Origin: Bdellovibrionales bacterium
GTDB lineage: Bacteria; Bdellovibrionota; UBA1018; CAIMNF01
Direction of reading: 5' to 3'
DNA length: 64,000 nt
Assembly (NCBI GenBank): GCA_947372355.1
Contig: CANBTI010000002.1
Span: forward strand, 1-64,000
Made by a program: the position numbers and the translations under genes. Positions within the stretch are counted from its first letter, which is position 1. Every line of letters starts with the position of its first letter. Below, piece by piece: positions 1 through 7,629 of the stretch. The notes under the pieces were generated by a model that saw only the letters and a list, made by a program, of their open reading frames with translations, made no database searches and had not been told where the DNA came from.

Positions 1-147
1 GCAGTGGGCTTATTAAAATACGGAGCTGAACGTTTGGGCGGACAAACTCAACATAACTCTTTGTTTGGAGAAAGTTTGCACAGTTTAGATGGTGTGATCG
101 GAAAAATGGGAACTTCAATGAAGTCCTTCATGAAAGATTTGTTTTAA
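1..147 (+). CDS. ftsA: Cell division protein FtsA, C-terminal end (partial)
   Basis: The open frame entering from the left edge encodes the last 48 residues of an actin-like protein and stops 42 bp before ftsZ. It begins AVGLLKYG, which matches the final ATPase-domain strand of FtsA ('TAVGLLLYG' type). It ends in a short basic, amphipathic stretch (KMGTSMKSFMKDLF) like the FtsA membrane-targeting helix that tethers FtsZ filaments to the inner membrane. The position directly before ftsZ is the standard ftsA-ftsZ order. The start and most of the gene lie outside the window. Confidence 0.85.
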   Translation, partial: AVGLLKYGAERLGGQTQHNSLFGESLHSLDGVIGKMGTSMKSFMKDLF

Positions 148-189
148 AAATAATTTAAGTAATTAACAACGATAGGAAAAGGAGTACAT

Positions 190-1581
190 ATGTTCGAGAT
201 TCAAACAGAAAAAACTTTAGGCGCGAAAATTAAAGTCATCGGTGTAGGTGGTGGTGGTTGTAATGCGGTAAACAGCATGATTCGTGCTGGATTAACTGGT
301 GTTGATTTCATCACTGCAAACACAGACAAACAAGTATTAGAAAGCTCCCTAGCTGGAACTAAAATTGCGATCGGACAAGAACTCACTCGTGGGTTGGGCG
401 CCGGCGCGAATCCTGAAATCGGACGTAAAGCTGCATTAGAAGATTATGCACAGATTGCCGAAGTTCTTGCAGGAGCTGATATGGTTTTTATCACTGCAGG
501 TATGGGTGGCGGAACTGGAACGGGTGCTGCTCCAATTTTTGCTAAAATTGCAAAAGAAATTGGTGCTCTTACTGTTGGTGTAGTGACTAAACCATTCTTG
601 TTCGAAGGCAAAAAAAGAATGAGACAAGCAATTGAAGGAATGAATCAACTCCGTGAATGTGTAGATTCACTCATCATCATTCCAAACAACCGCCTATTAA
701 ACATTTCTAGTAATTCACTTTCAATGATGGAAGCTTTCAAAAAAGCAGATGAAGTTTTATTGAACGCTGTTCAAGGTATTTCTGATTTGATTAACCACAC
801 TGGTTACATCAACAGTGATTTCGCCGATGTTCGCACGATCATGCAAAATAAAGGTCTTGCTCTCATGGGTATTGGTTACGGCGAAGGTGAACACCGTGCA
901 ATTGAAGCAGCAACTGCTGCGATCTCTTCTCCATTGCTTGAAGACATTTCAATTAACGGAGCAACCGGAATCATTATCAATATTACCGGCGCATCAACCT
1001 TAACTCTTCATGAAGTAAATGAAGCAACTTCTATTATTCAAGAAGCAGCAGATGAAGATGCACAAATCATTTTCGGAACTGTTTTAGATGAATCAATGAA
1101 CGCGAGAGTAAAAGTAACAGTAGTTGCAACTGGACTAGGATGTGATGCAAATCTTCTACTTGCACCAAATGTTGCTACTAACAACTCTTCACTTGCATCC
1201 AATGCTGCAGCTCAATCAATGAATAATGGATTGGGAGCAACCAGTGCAGGAAACAGTGTTCCTGTTTTGAGTGCAAACAATGCAAATAGTACCAATAATT
1301 CAAATACTGCTAGCAACACAAACACAGCAAATAACAATGGATCTGCTACAAACAGTAATCCTGCTGGAGCAACTAGCGTAAATAATAACAATAACAGCGT
1401 GGCTTCAGCGACTGCAACTGCGGCAGTTGCAGCAGCAGCGCCTGCGGCATCAGTAAATCCAGAATTGGCCCGTGCTCGTGAAATTGCACGTCGTCTTGGC
1501 ATGATTAACGACAATGAAAATGCAGACATTGATGTTCCTGCATTCATGCGTCGTAATAATGAAAATACAGATAACGCGTAA
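190..1581 (+). CDS. ftsZ: Cell division GTPase FtsZ
   Basis: This is the tubulin-like GTPase that forms the cytoplasmic Z-ring. The protein has the nucleotide-binding GGGGCNAVN near residue 20, the tubulin signature GGGTGTG at about 106-112, and the T7 loop NSDFADV near 208-214 that completes the GTPase site. After the globular domain (about 320) comes a roughly 120-residue linker very rich in Asn, Ala, Ser and Thr. The protein ends with the conserved C-terminal peptide DVPAFMRR, which binds FtsA and other partners, plus a short tail. At 463 aa it is longer than E. coli FtsZ (383) because of the linker. The start is fixed by a strong Shine-Dalgarno AAAAGGAG five bases before the ATG. It follows ftsA and is closed by a terminator, so it is the last gene of its operon. 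Confidence 0.98.
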   Translation: MFEIQTEKTLGAKIKVIGVGGGGCNAVNSMIRAGLTGVDFITANTDKQVLESSLAGTKIAIGQELTRGLGAGANPEIGRKAALEDYAQIAEVLAGADMVFITAGMGGGTGTGAAPIFAKIAKEIGALTVGVVTKPFLFEGKKRMRQAIEGMNQLRECVDSLIIIPNNRLLNISSNSLSMMEAFKKADEVLLNAVQGISDLINHTGYINSDFADVRTIMQNKGLALMGIGYGEGEHRAIEAATAAISSPLLEDISINGATGIIINITGASTLTLHEVNEATSIIQEAADEDAQIIFGTVLDESMNARVKVTVVATGLGCDANLLLAPNVATNNSSLASNAAAQSMNNGLGATSAGNSVPVLSANNANSTNNSNTASNTNTANNNGSATNSNPAGATSVNNNNNSVASATATAAVAAAAPAASVNPELARAREIARRLGMINDNENADIDVPAFMRRNNENTDNA

Positions 1582-1606
1582 TTGTTAGGAAATTTTAAAC
1601 GAAATC

Positions 1607-1638
1607 AGCCCCCCGTCTTCTAGATGGGGGGCTTTTTT
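1607..1638 (+). terminator. Rho-independent terminator after ftsZ
   Basis: An 8-bp GC-rich perfect stem (AGCCCCCC / GGGGGGCT) with an 11-nt loop is followed by a T tract. It lies 25 bp past the ftsZ stop. Confidence 0.93.
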
Positions 1639-1676
1639 AATTGAATGTTGGCTCTAAAATTGTAGGATGATGATCT

Positions 1677-2567
1677 ATGTCAGTGAGTAAAGAAGTTCTC
1701 AGTAGTGGTGCAGCAAAAATCGATGAAAAGCTAAAATCGTTTGGTGCTGCTCGTCCGTTTTTTCATGCAGTTCTAGGTTCAGGATTTAAGGAATCAGTGA
1801 AAACAGGAATTCCTTCCCAATTCTCAATCAAGGGTGAAATTTTATTCACTGATGTTCCAGGTTTGTTTCCTTCTACAGCTCCAGGGCATGATGGAAAATA
1901 TATAATTGTTGAACACACCGCGAGTAAAAAAACTGGAGTGATTCAAGTAGGTCGTTTGCATGGATACGAAGGACTTGATCCCCGAGAAGTGGTTCGAACC
2001 GTGATGTACACTCGTGAATTGGGTGCTGATCAATATTTTATCACCAATGCGGCTGGTGGAATTGCAAAAGGACAAAAGCCCGGTGATGTAATGATCATCA
2101 ATGATCAAATCAATCTCACCGGAAAAAATCCGCTCGTGGGTGAAAATCCAAAAAAACCAAACGGTGAAGAATGGGGACCTCGTTTTCCCGACGTGACTTG
2201 TTTGTTTAACCGTGAAAAAAATCAAATTTTAAAAAAAGCATTTCAAGCTGAAAAGTTAACTGTGCATGAAGGTGTGTATGTTGGTGTTTTAGGACCCGTG
2301 TTTGAAACACCTGCAGAGATTGCATTTTATATTAAAGCAGGAGCTCAGTCGGTAGGAATGTCTACAGTTTGGGAAACCGTTGCTCTAAAACATAGTGGCG
2401 CACAAGTGAATGCACTTTCTTTGATTAGTAATTTGGGTGCAGGCATTGAAAGAGCAAGTGATGGAACTGCGATTGAGTTAGATCATTTCGCCATCATGGA
2501 TGCTTGCAAGAGTTCATCTGTGGGAATTTTAAAGGGGATATTGTTAACCGCATGCAATCATCTCTAG
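1677..2567 (+). CDS. Purine nucleoside phosphorylase, trimeric (PNP/MTAP) family
   Basis: This enzyme phosphorolyses purine nucleosides to free base and ribose-1-phosphate. Family positions are readable: GSGF (phosphate-binding Ser), PGHDG, GRLHGYEG, TNAAGG, GPVFETPAE (substrate Phe/Glu) and GMSTV. The SLISN motif carries the Asn that selects 6-oxopurines in human-type PNP. A His downstream (LDHFAIM) aligns with the residue contacting the ribose 5'-OH. Both favour inosine/guanosine over methylthioadenosine; this is homology reasoning, not proof. The length of 296 aa is normal (270-290). The ATG follows AGGA with 9-nt spacing. The gene overlaps the downstream amidohydrolase by 16 bp, so the two are probably translationally coupled in purine salvage: deamination of adenosine-type nucleosides would feed this phosphorylase. 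Confidence 0.9.
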   Translation: MSVSKEVLSSGAAKIDEKLKSFGAARPFFHAVLGSGFKESVKTGIPSQFSIKGEILFTDVPGLFPSTAPGHDGKYIIVEHTASKKTGVIQVGRLHGYEGLDPREVVRTVMYTRELGADQYFITNAAGGIAKGQKPGDVMIINDQINLTGKNPLVGENPKKPNGEEWGPRFPDVTCLFNREKNQILKKAFQAEKLTVHEGVYVGVLGPVFETPAEIAFYIKAGAQSVGMSTVWETVALKHSGAQVNALSLISNLGAGIERASDGTAIELDHFAIMDACKSSSVGILKGILLTACNHL

Positions 2568-3895
2568 TTCGCTTTGATCTTGGTATTCGCGCTGGCTTAC
2601 TCCTTCCCATGAAACATGGTAAGGGAGAGGTGCGAAATCAATTTTTTATTGGCATAAAAGATCATTATATTGCTGAAATCGCACCTTTTCGTGAAAATCA
2701 CATTTCAGCATGTGAAAAATTTTTAGATTTAAAAGATCAAATAGTTTTGCCAGGGTTAGTGAATGCTCACACTCATTTGGCGATGAGTTTGTTTCGTGGT
2801 TTTGAAGATGATCTTCCATTTCAAGAATGGCTTTTTGATCGCATTTTTCCTCTGGAAGCAGAACTGGTGGATGCAAACTTTGTTAAGGTTGGAACTAGGT
2901 TATCCGCTTTAGAGTGTATTCGTTTTGGTACCACTACAGTGAATGACATGTATTTTTTTCCTGAAGCCACAGCTGAGGTTTTAGATCAGGCAGGAATGAG
3001 AGCAATTGTTGCTAAGCCATTTATTGATTTTGTCATGCCAGATGAAAAACATCTTGGTGTAAATCCCATACCGGGTAGAGCTGAAAGATTTAAAAACTTT
3101 TACGAAAAATATAAAAATCATTCAAGAATTCAACCGGCACTTGGTCCGCATGCTCCTTATACTTGTAGCGATGAACTCTTAAAACAAATTGTAGAGTTAT
3201 CCGATGAATACGGTGTTCCGATTCATATGCATGTGAGTGAAACTAAGGGCGAAGTTGAGGAATCGATTAAAAAATACGGAAAACGCCCGGTTAAACGATT
3301 GCACGACCTTGGAATATTAAGAGAAAATTTTTTTGCAGCTCACATGGTTCATGTAGATGCGGAAGAGGCAAAGCTATTTTCAAAGGCTGGTTCTAAAGTC
3401 ATTTACAATCCAGATTCAAATTTAAAATTGAGTTCTGGAATAGCACCCATCGCTGAATATCGTAGAGAAAATATTTTAGTGGCTTTAGGCACGGATGGTG
3501 CTGCTTCAAATAATGATTTATCCATGTTTGGGGCAATGGATTTAGGCACAAAACTTCAAAAAGTTTCTAATCACAACAATACTGCAATGGTTGCACTGGA
3601 TGCGCTCAATTTAGCTACTTATGAGGGTGCAAGGGCTCTTGGTTTAGGAAATAAAATCGGCTCACTTGAAGTGGGTAAATGCGCAGATCTGATTTCAGTA
3701 CGAATGGATTACCCCCATGTGAAGCCACTTTACTCTGTATTGAGTCAGCTTGTTTATGCATATCAAGGTCTTGAGGTGGATACGGTGATTTGTGATGGTA
3801 AGATCTTACTAGAAAAGGGTGTTCATCAAACACTCAATGCAGAATCAATCTACTCCGATGTAGAAAAAATGCGCCATCTGATTAAAAGAGTTTAG
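2552..3895 (+). CDS. mtaD: Amidohydrolase, MTA/SAH/adenosine-type deaminase (MtaD/TrzN-like)
   Basis: This is a metal-dependent TIM-barrel deaminase acting on 5'-methylthioadenosine, S-adenosylhomocysteine or related adenosines to give the inosine analogue. It has the metal-binding HxH in PGLVNAHTHLAM (about His73/75), GPHAPYTCS, the HMHVSET histidine, AAHMVHVD, and the catalytic Asp in LGTDGAASNN, in the order usual for the SAH/MTA deaminase branch. I use the ATG inside the end of pnp (447 aa). The track start 48 bp upstream is a TTG embedded in pnp and adds residues unrelated to the family. An AAAGGGGA lies 13 nt before the chosen ATG, a somewhat long spacing. The final 4 bp overlap the convergent terC. 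The exact substrate cannot be decided from sequence. Confidence 0.87.
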   Translation: MQSSLVRFDLGIRAGLLLPMKHGKGEVRNQFFIGIKDHYIAEIAPFRENHISACEKFLDLKDQIVLPGLVNAHTHLAMSLFRGFEDDLPFQEWLFDRIFPLEAELVDANFVKVGTRLSALECIRFGTTTVNDMYFFPEATAEVLDQAGMRAIVAKPFIDFVMPDEKHLGVNPIPGRAERFKNFYEKYKNHSRIQPALGPHAPYTCSDELLKQIVELSDEYGVPIHMHVSETKGEVEESIKKYGKRPVKRLHDLGILRENFFAAHMVHVDAEEAKLFSKAGSKVIYNPDSNLKLSSGIAPIAEYRRENILVALGTDGAASNNDLSMFGAMDLGTKLQKVSNHNNTAMVALDALNLATYEGARALGLGNKIGSLEVGKCADLISVRMDYPHVKPLYSVLSQLVYAYQGLEVDTVICDGKILLEKGVHQTLNAESIYSDVEKMRHLIKRV

Positions 3896-4629
3896 TTACT
3901 TTTGCCGGCTTTTTTTCGATATTTAAGGTTGAGTAATTCCACCACGAGTGAAAATGCCATCGCAAAGTAAATATAGCCCTTTGATACATGCTCACCTGTT
4001 CCTTCAACAATGAGCATCACACCAATTAAAATCAAAAAGGAGAGAGCAAGAATCTTAATCGTTGGATTTCGCTCTACAAAATCTCCAATCGGACCAGATA
4101 GTCTGAGCATGAAAAGCATAGATATAATTACAGCTAAAATCATGATCACAATGGATTGTGCCATTCCCACTGCGGTAATCACTGAATCTAAAGAAAAAAC
4201 AATGTCTACAATCATGATTTGAATTACTGCTGCAGTGAAGTTGTTTGGTTTTTTCTTTTTTAATGCATCCTCGGCTGAATCTGCATGATGAGAAGCTTCT
4301 TCGATTTTTTGATTAATTTCGATCGTGGATTTTGCTACGAGAAAGAGCCCACCGAGTAATAAAATAAGATCACGCCCTGAAACATCGTGCTCCATAAGAG
4401 TGAATAAAGCAGAAGTTAAACCCATGATCCACTTTAGGGAAAGAAGTAAACCAATTCTAAAAAAAAGTGCTAGAACAAGACCAATGGTTCGTGCTTTTTT
4501 CTGAAGATGCTTCTCTAAGCGTGACACTAAAATGGCGATGAAAATGATATTATCGATACCAAGCACAATCTCCATCACGGTTAGGGTAATGAGCGCTGTG
4601 AGATTTTCTATCGTAAAGAGTGCATCCAT
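3892..4629 (-). CDS. TerC family integral membrane protein (likely metal exporter)
   Basis: This is a multi-pass inner-membrane protein of the TerC/Alx/YgdQ family; several members export Mn2+ or assist metalation of exported proteins. Two family signatures occur: EIVLGIDNI in the first membrane segment and FSLDSVITAVGMA in the second half, with paired acidic residues inside predicted helices. At least six hydrophobic segments are visible over 245 aa, a typical length for the single-domain branch without a CBS tail. A charged cytoplasmic loop (KIEEASHHADSAEDALKKKK) separates the halves. It is divergent from lysA with only 20 bp between starts, so the promoters must overlap neighbouring genes. 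No clear ribosome-binding site is seen. The transported ion is not predictable here. Confidence 0.88.
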   Translation of the reverse strand: MDALFTIENLTALITLTVMEIVLGIDNIIFIAILVSRLEKHLQKKARTIGLVLALFFRIGLLLSLKWIMGLTSALFTLMEHDVSGRDLILLLGGLFLVAKSTIEINQKIEEASHHADSAEDALKKKKPNNFTAAVIQIMIVDIVFSLDSVITAVGMAQSIVIMILAVIISMLFMLRLSGPIGDFVERNPTIKILALSFLILIGVMLIVEGTGEHVSKGYIYFAMAFSLVVELLNLKYRKKAGKSN

Positions 4630-4649
4630 AATGCTAATCTAATCTAAGA

Positions 4650-5951
4650 ATGAAAATTATGAAAGATCGTTTGATACAACCCGACCACTCTTTTAACTAC
4701 ATTAAAAAAGAATTTTGTGTGGATGGCATTCCATTAAACAAATTAGCGGATCGATATGGATCCCCACTTTATGTGTACTCTGGAACTGCTATTCGTGAAT
4801 CTTTTTCACGTCTTAAAAATGCATTAACTGGTATGCCGATTCAGATTTGTTATGCAATGAAGGCCAATTCAAATCTAACCATCTTAGAGTTATTTAAAAA
4901 GTTAGGAGCAGGGTGTGATTTGGTTTCCTATGGTGAGTGGTTTCGAGCAGAACTCGCGGGCATGCCAAGAAATTTAAGAGTCCTTTCGGGGGTCGCAAAA
5001 ACAGCTGAAGAATTTGATTGTTTGTTGCAATTCCCAAATGCAGCAGTGGGTTCGATTCACGTAGAATCAGTAATGGAGTTCGAATTAATTCAACTACTTG
5101 CACATTATCGCCAACAAAAAGTAACAGTTGCCTTTAGGTACAATCCAAATGTAGATGCTAAAACTCATGATAAAATTTCAACTGGTAGAAAAAAGGATAA
5201 ATTTGGACTCACTAGAGAAGAAATTTTAGATTTATGTGTAAATTTTGCTCAAGATGAGTTCGTAAACATTGCAGGAATTAGTATTCATATTGGGAGTCAA
5301 ATCACTAAAACATCTCCGTATGAAAAGGCATTTGGAGTATTAAGTGATCTTTGTGATGAAGTAGAAGATCACCTTGGAAGATCTTTAGAGTATGTGGATT
5401 TGGGTGGTGGAATCGGCGTGCCTTATCATTTGGGTGAAAAAACTATTTCGCTGAAGGAATATGCGGCGCTAGTAAAAAAATATTTTCACTCTAAAAACCG
5501 TAAGATGAAAAAAATTCTGATTGAACCAGGTCGTAGCTTAATTGCAAACGCTGGCGTTCTGGTTTCTGAGGTCGTTTATTCAAAAGAGCGTGGAACGCAT
5601 AAAACGCTTATTTTAGATTCAGGAATGAATGATTTGATGAGACCAGCCCTTTATGAATCATTTCACGAAATCGTATCCTTAAGAGATGAAGACGATTTGA
5701 AAATTAAAAAATGGGATGTGGTGGGTGGAATTTGCGAAACGACAGATTATTTTGCTAGAGGGAGACCCTTACCAATTGAAGGGTTACCAGGCGAGAGAAT
5801 TGCAATTTTATCTGCAGGTGCCTACGGATTTTCGATGAGTAGCACTTACAACACACGCCCACAATTAGCGGAAGTTTTAGTGGATCAAGGTAAAGTGAAG
5901 TTAATTCGAAAACGACAAACCCTTGAAGCTCTGGTTAGTTTAGAAAAGTAA
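4650..5951 (+). CDS. lysA: Diaminopimelate decarboxylase
   Basis: This PLP enzyme (fold type III) converts meso-diaminopimelate to L-lysine in the cytoplasm. YVYSGTAIR opens the barrel. The PLP-binding Lys is in CYAMKANSN (about Lys71). HIGSQI, DLGGGIGVPY and EPGRSLIANAG bind cofactor phosphate and substrate. GGICETTDYFARGRPLP holds the cross-subunit Cys-Glu pair, and GAYGFSMSSTYNTRPQ closes the site. The length of 433 aa is normal. A second ATG three codons in (4659) is an alternative start; neither has a convincing Shine-Dalgarno. The product feeds protein synthesis, while its substrate DAP is the peptidoglycan cross-linking residue. It converges with the small exported-protein gene with a 13-bp gap and no visible terminator. 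Confidence 0.95.
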   Translation: MKIMKDRLIQPDHSFNYIKKEFCVDGIPLNKLADRYGSPLYVYSGTAIRESFSRLKNALTGMPIQICYAMKANSNLTILELFKKLGAGCDLVSYGEWFRAELAGMPRNLRVLSGVAKTAEEFDCLLQFPNAAVGSIHVESVMEFELIQLLAHYRQQKVTVAFRYNPNVDAKTHDKISTGRKKDKFGLTREEILDLCVNFAQDEFVNIAGISIHIGSQITKTSPYEKAFGVLSDLCDEVEDHLGRSLEYVDLGGGIGVPYHLGEKTISLKEYAALVKKYFHSKNRKMKKILIEPGRSLIANAGVLVSEVVYSKERGTHKTLILDSGMNDLMRPALYESFHEIVSLRDEDDLKIKKWDVVGGICETTDYFARGRPLPIEGLPGERIAILSAGAYGFSMSSTYNTRPQLAEVLVDQGKVKLIRKRQTLEALVSLEK

Positions 5952-5964
5952 TCAGTAAAATAAA

Positions 5965-6429
5965 TTAACGGTATTGGCAATTGAAGGGGAGGTACCAACC
6001 CTTCGGATAATCCCCATAACCAATCCATGAGTAATAACTTCCATCGTCTTGTTTGGTGAGGGTTGCAAAAATGCGGGTACTGTTGACGTGTTTTTTTGTT
6101 TGGAATAAATGAATCACACTCGTTTTTGATTCCGTTTCAGCTGCAAATTGAAGTGGAACGGAGTAGGGCATTTTGTTCACTTTCAAATACTTACAAAAAT
6201 CACCACAATCGCTTCCGTCGGTAATTTTAAATCCCATGAACTGTAATTGAAATGGTTTGGTGGTAATGTGTAAACTGGTTACCGCTTCACCGGCTTTAAA
6301 ATTTAATTGATCAGCTGAGCTGCAGTCTAAAATTCCCTCTTTCAGAGTTGGCTCTACTGTTTGAGCTTGTCCGAGTGAGGTGAAATAAATATTCATTGCC
6401 GCAACAAAAATGAATGAACTGATTCTCAT
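5965..6429 (-). CDS. Small exported protein of unknown function
   Basis: I do not recognise a family. The 154-aa product begins with a plausible Sec signal peptide (hydrophobic MRISSFIFVAAMNIYF, cleavage after an AQA-like site near residue 23), leaving about 130 residues in the periplasm or outside. The mature part has four cysteines, one in CSSADQ, two close together in CGDFCKY and one in the C-terminal FNCQYR, consistent with two disulfides. It appears beta-rich with many Thr/Ser/Lys and no membrane segment. It starts 58 bp downstream of tRNA-Leu on the same strand and could be co-transcribed with it. No Shine-Dalgarno is evident. The signal peptide and intact frame argue for a real gene. 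Confidence 0.7.
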   Translation of the reverse strand: MRISSFIFVAAMNIYFTSLGQAQTVEPTLKEGILDCSSADQLNFKAGEAVTSLHITTKPFQLQFMGFKITDGSDCGDFCKYLKVNKMPYSVPLQFAAETESKTSVIHLFQTKKHVNSTRIFATLTKQDDGSYYSWIGYGDYPKGWYLPFNCQYR

Positions 6430-6487
6430 GCAAAAAGCTTAAGCAGTGATTCAATTTGAGTAAATGATAATATAAAAGAGTAAAAAT

Positions 6488-6571
6488 TGGTGCGCGTAGA
6501 GGGACTTGAACCCCCACGACTTGCGTCACTGGTTCCTAAGACCAGCGTGTCTGCCATTCCACCATACGCGC
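6488..6571 (-). tRNA. tRNA-Leu (anticodon UAG)
   Basis: On the minus strand the 84-nt gene begins GCGCGTA and ends TACGCGC-A-CCA, a perfect 7-bp acceptor stem with the CCA encoded. The anticodon stem CTGGT/ACCAG encloses the loop CTTAGGA, giving anticodon TAG, which reads CUA leucine codons. The T arm GTGGGGGTTCAAGTCCCTC is canonical, and a variable arm longer than 5 nt fits a class II Leu tRNA. The ORF-track proteins across this region (such as the CAYGGMADTLVLG frame) are artefacts of reading the tRNA. Confidence 0.96.
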
Positions 6572-6637
6572 ATGAATGAAGATTCACTTTAAACTGTTGA
6601 ATTGTTAAAATCCAGTGTAAAAACAAGCAATCCTCAT

Positions 6638-7588
6638 ATGCGCACCTTTTTTAGTTCTAAAGATACTCAAAACCCAGCAAATGGCTACCCACGGGAAACG
6701 GTGGTGGCAATTGGTAATTTTGATGGGGTCCACCTTGGGCATCAATCCATTCTTGCCCGGGCGCGTGATTATGGAAAAAAACTTAATTTACCAGTAGTTG
6801 TGTATACCTTTAAGCCGCATCCTACTTTAGAGCTCAGACCACAATCTCCGATGAAGTTGCTCATGACTTATCAGGAAAAACGCCTTCAATTGGAAAAGTT
6901 AGACATCGATTTTTGTGTGGAGGAGCCGTTCAATGCGGAGTTTGCAGCCACCTCAGCACATGATTTCATCCACGAAATTTTGCAAAACCGCTTACATGCA
7001 AAAGTTTTGATTGTAGGGAATGACTTCGCCTTCGGAAGAATGCGCGAAGGAAATATTGGATTATTAGAAGAAAATTGTCGGGAAGCGGGAATCATTTTGG
7101 AGTTGGCTAGCCCCGTTCTTCTTGAAGGGAAAGTGGTTTCAAGTTCACTCGTTCGAGAAGCGCTCTCCGAGGGGCATCTGGAAGAAGCGCAAAAATTATT
7201 GGGTAAACCGTTTTTTTATCGTGGCGAAATTGTTCATGGTGATAAACGCGGAAGAACGATTGGATTTCCCACCGCGAACATGAAGTGTGAAGAAAAGTTT
7301 CCGCTCCTTCCAGGTGTTTACGCTACGTCAGTTAATTGGCAGGGTAAAACTTATCAAAGTGTAACGAATATCGGAAAGCGTCCAACCTTTCAGGGTTCAA
7401 CTGAACTGAGCATGATTCCCTTAAAAATCGAAACTCATATTCTAGATCAAAACTTCGATCTTTATGGTGAGATTTTGGAAGTGAGCTTTCATCACCGCAT
7501 TCGTGATGAAAGAAAATTCGCATCCATCGATGAGCTCAAGGCCCAAATTCAAAGCGATGTAAATTTGGCGAAAAAGCTTTTGCAATAG
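6638..7588 (+). CDS. ribF: Bifunctional riboflavin kinase / FMN adenylyltransferase
   Basis: This cytoplasmic enzyme makes FMN and then FAD from riboflavin. The N-terminal nucleotidyltransferase domain has AIGNFDGVHLGHQ (HxGH active site), GNDFAFGRMREGN and SSSLVREAL. The C-terminal flavokinase domain has GDKRGRTIGFPTANM (PTAN motif), NIGKRPTF, ETHILD and the late SFHHRIRDERKF. The track begins at a TTG at 6602; I prefer the ATG 12 codons later, giving 316 aa, close to the E. coli length of 313. Its start is divergent from tRNA-Leu across 66 bp. No strong ribosome-binding site precedes either start. No riboflavin riboswitch is visible. Confidence 0.93.
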   Translation: MRTFFSSKDTQNPANGYPRETVVAIGNFDGVHLGHQSILARARDYGKKLNLPVVVYTFKPHPTLELRPQSPMKLLMTYQEKRLQLEKLDIDFCVEEPFNAEFAATSAHDFIHEILQNRLHAKVLIVGNDFAFGRMREGNIGLLEENCREAGIILELASPVLLEGKVVSSSLVREALSEGHLEEAQKLLGKPFFYRGEIVHGDKRGRTIGFPTANMKCEEKFPLLPGVYATSVNWQGKTYQSVTNIGKRPTFQGSTELSMIPLKIETHILDQNFDLYGEILEVSFHHRIRDERKFASIDELKAQIQSDVNLAKKLLQ

Positions 7589-7629
7589 AAGTTGCTACTC
7601 GTAGCTTAAAATATTAAAATCTAAGGATA

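Noticed and set aside
1212-1547. 111-aa minus ORF opposite the ftsZ linker
   Set aside because: Low-complexity antisense of the Asn/Ala-rich ftsZ linker with no ribosome-binding site or family; a shadow.
1842-2225. 127-aa minus ORF inside pnp
   Set aside because: Antisense shadow of a clear PNP gene.
1677-2567. Methylthioadenosine phosphorylase identity for the PNP gene
   Set aside because: It has Asn in SLISN and a His at the ribose-contact position, as in 6-oxopurine PNP, not the Asp/Val pattern of MTAP.
6430-6487. GCTTAAGC followed by T's as a tRNA terminator
   Set aside because: The palindrome has no loop and a weak stem; not convincing.
6426-6626. ORF-track protein on minus (CAYGGMADTLVLG...)
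   Set aside because: It is the translation of the tRNA-Leu gene and flanks, a well-known false ORF type.
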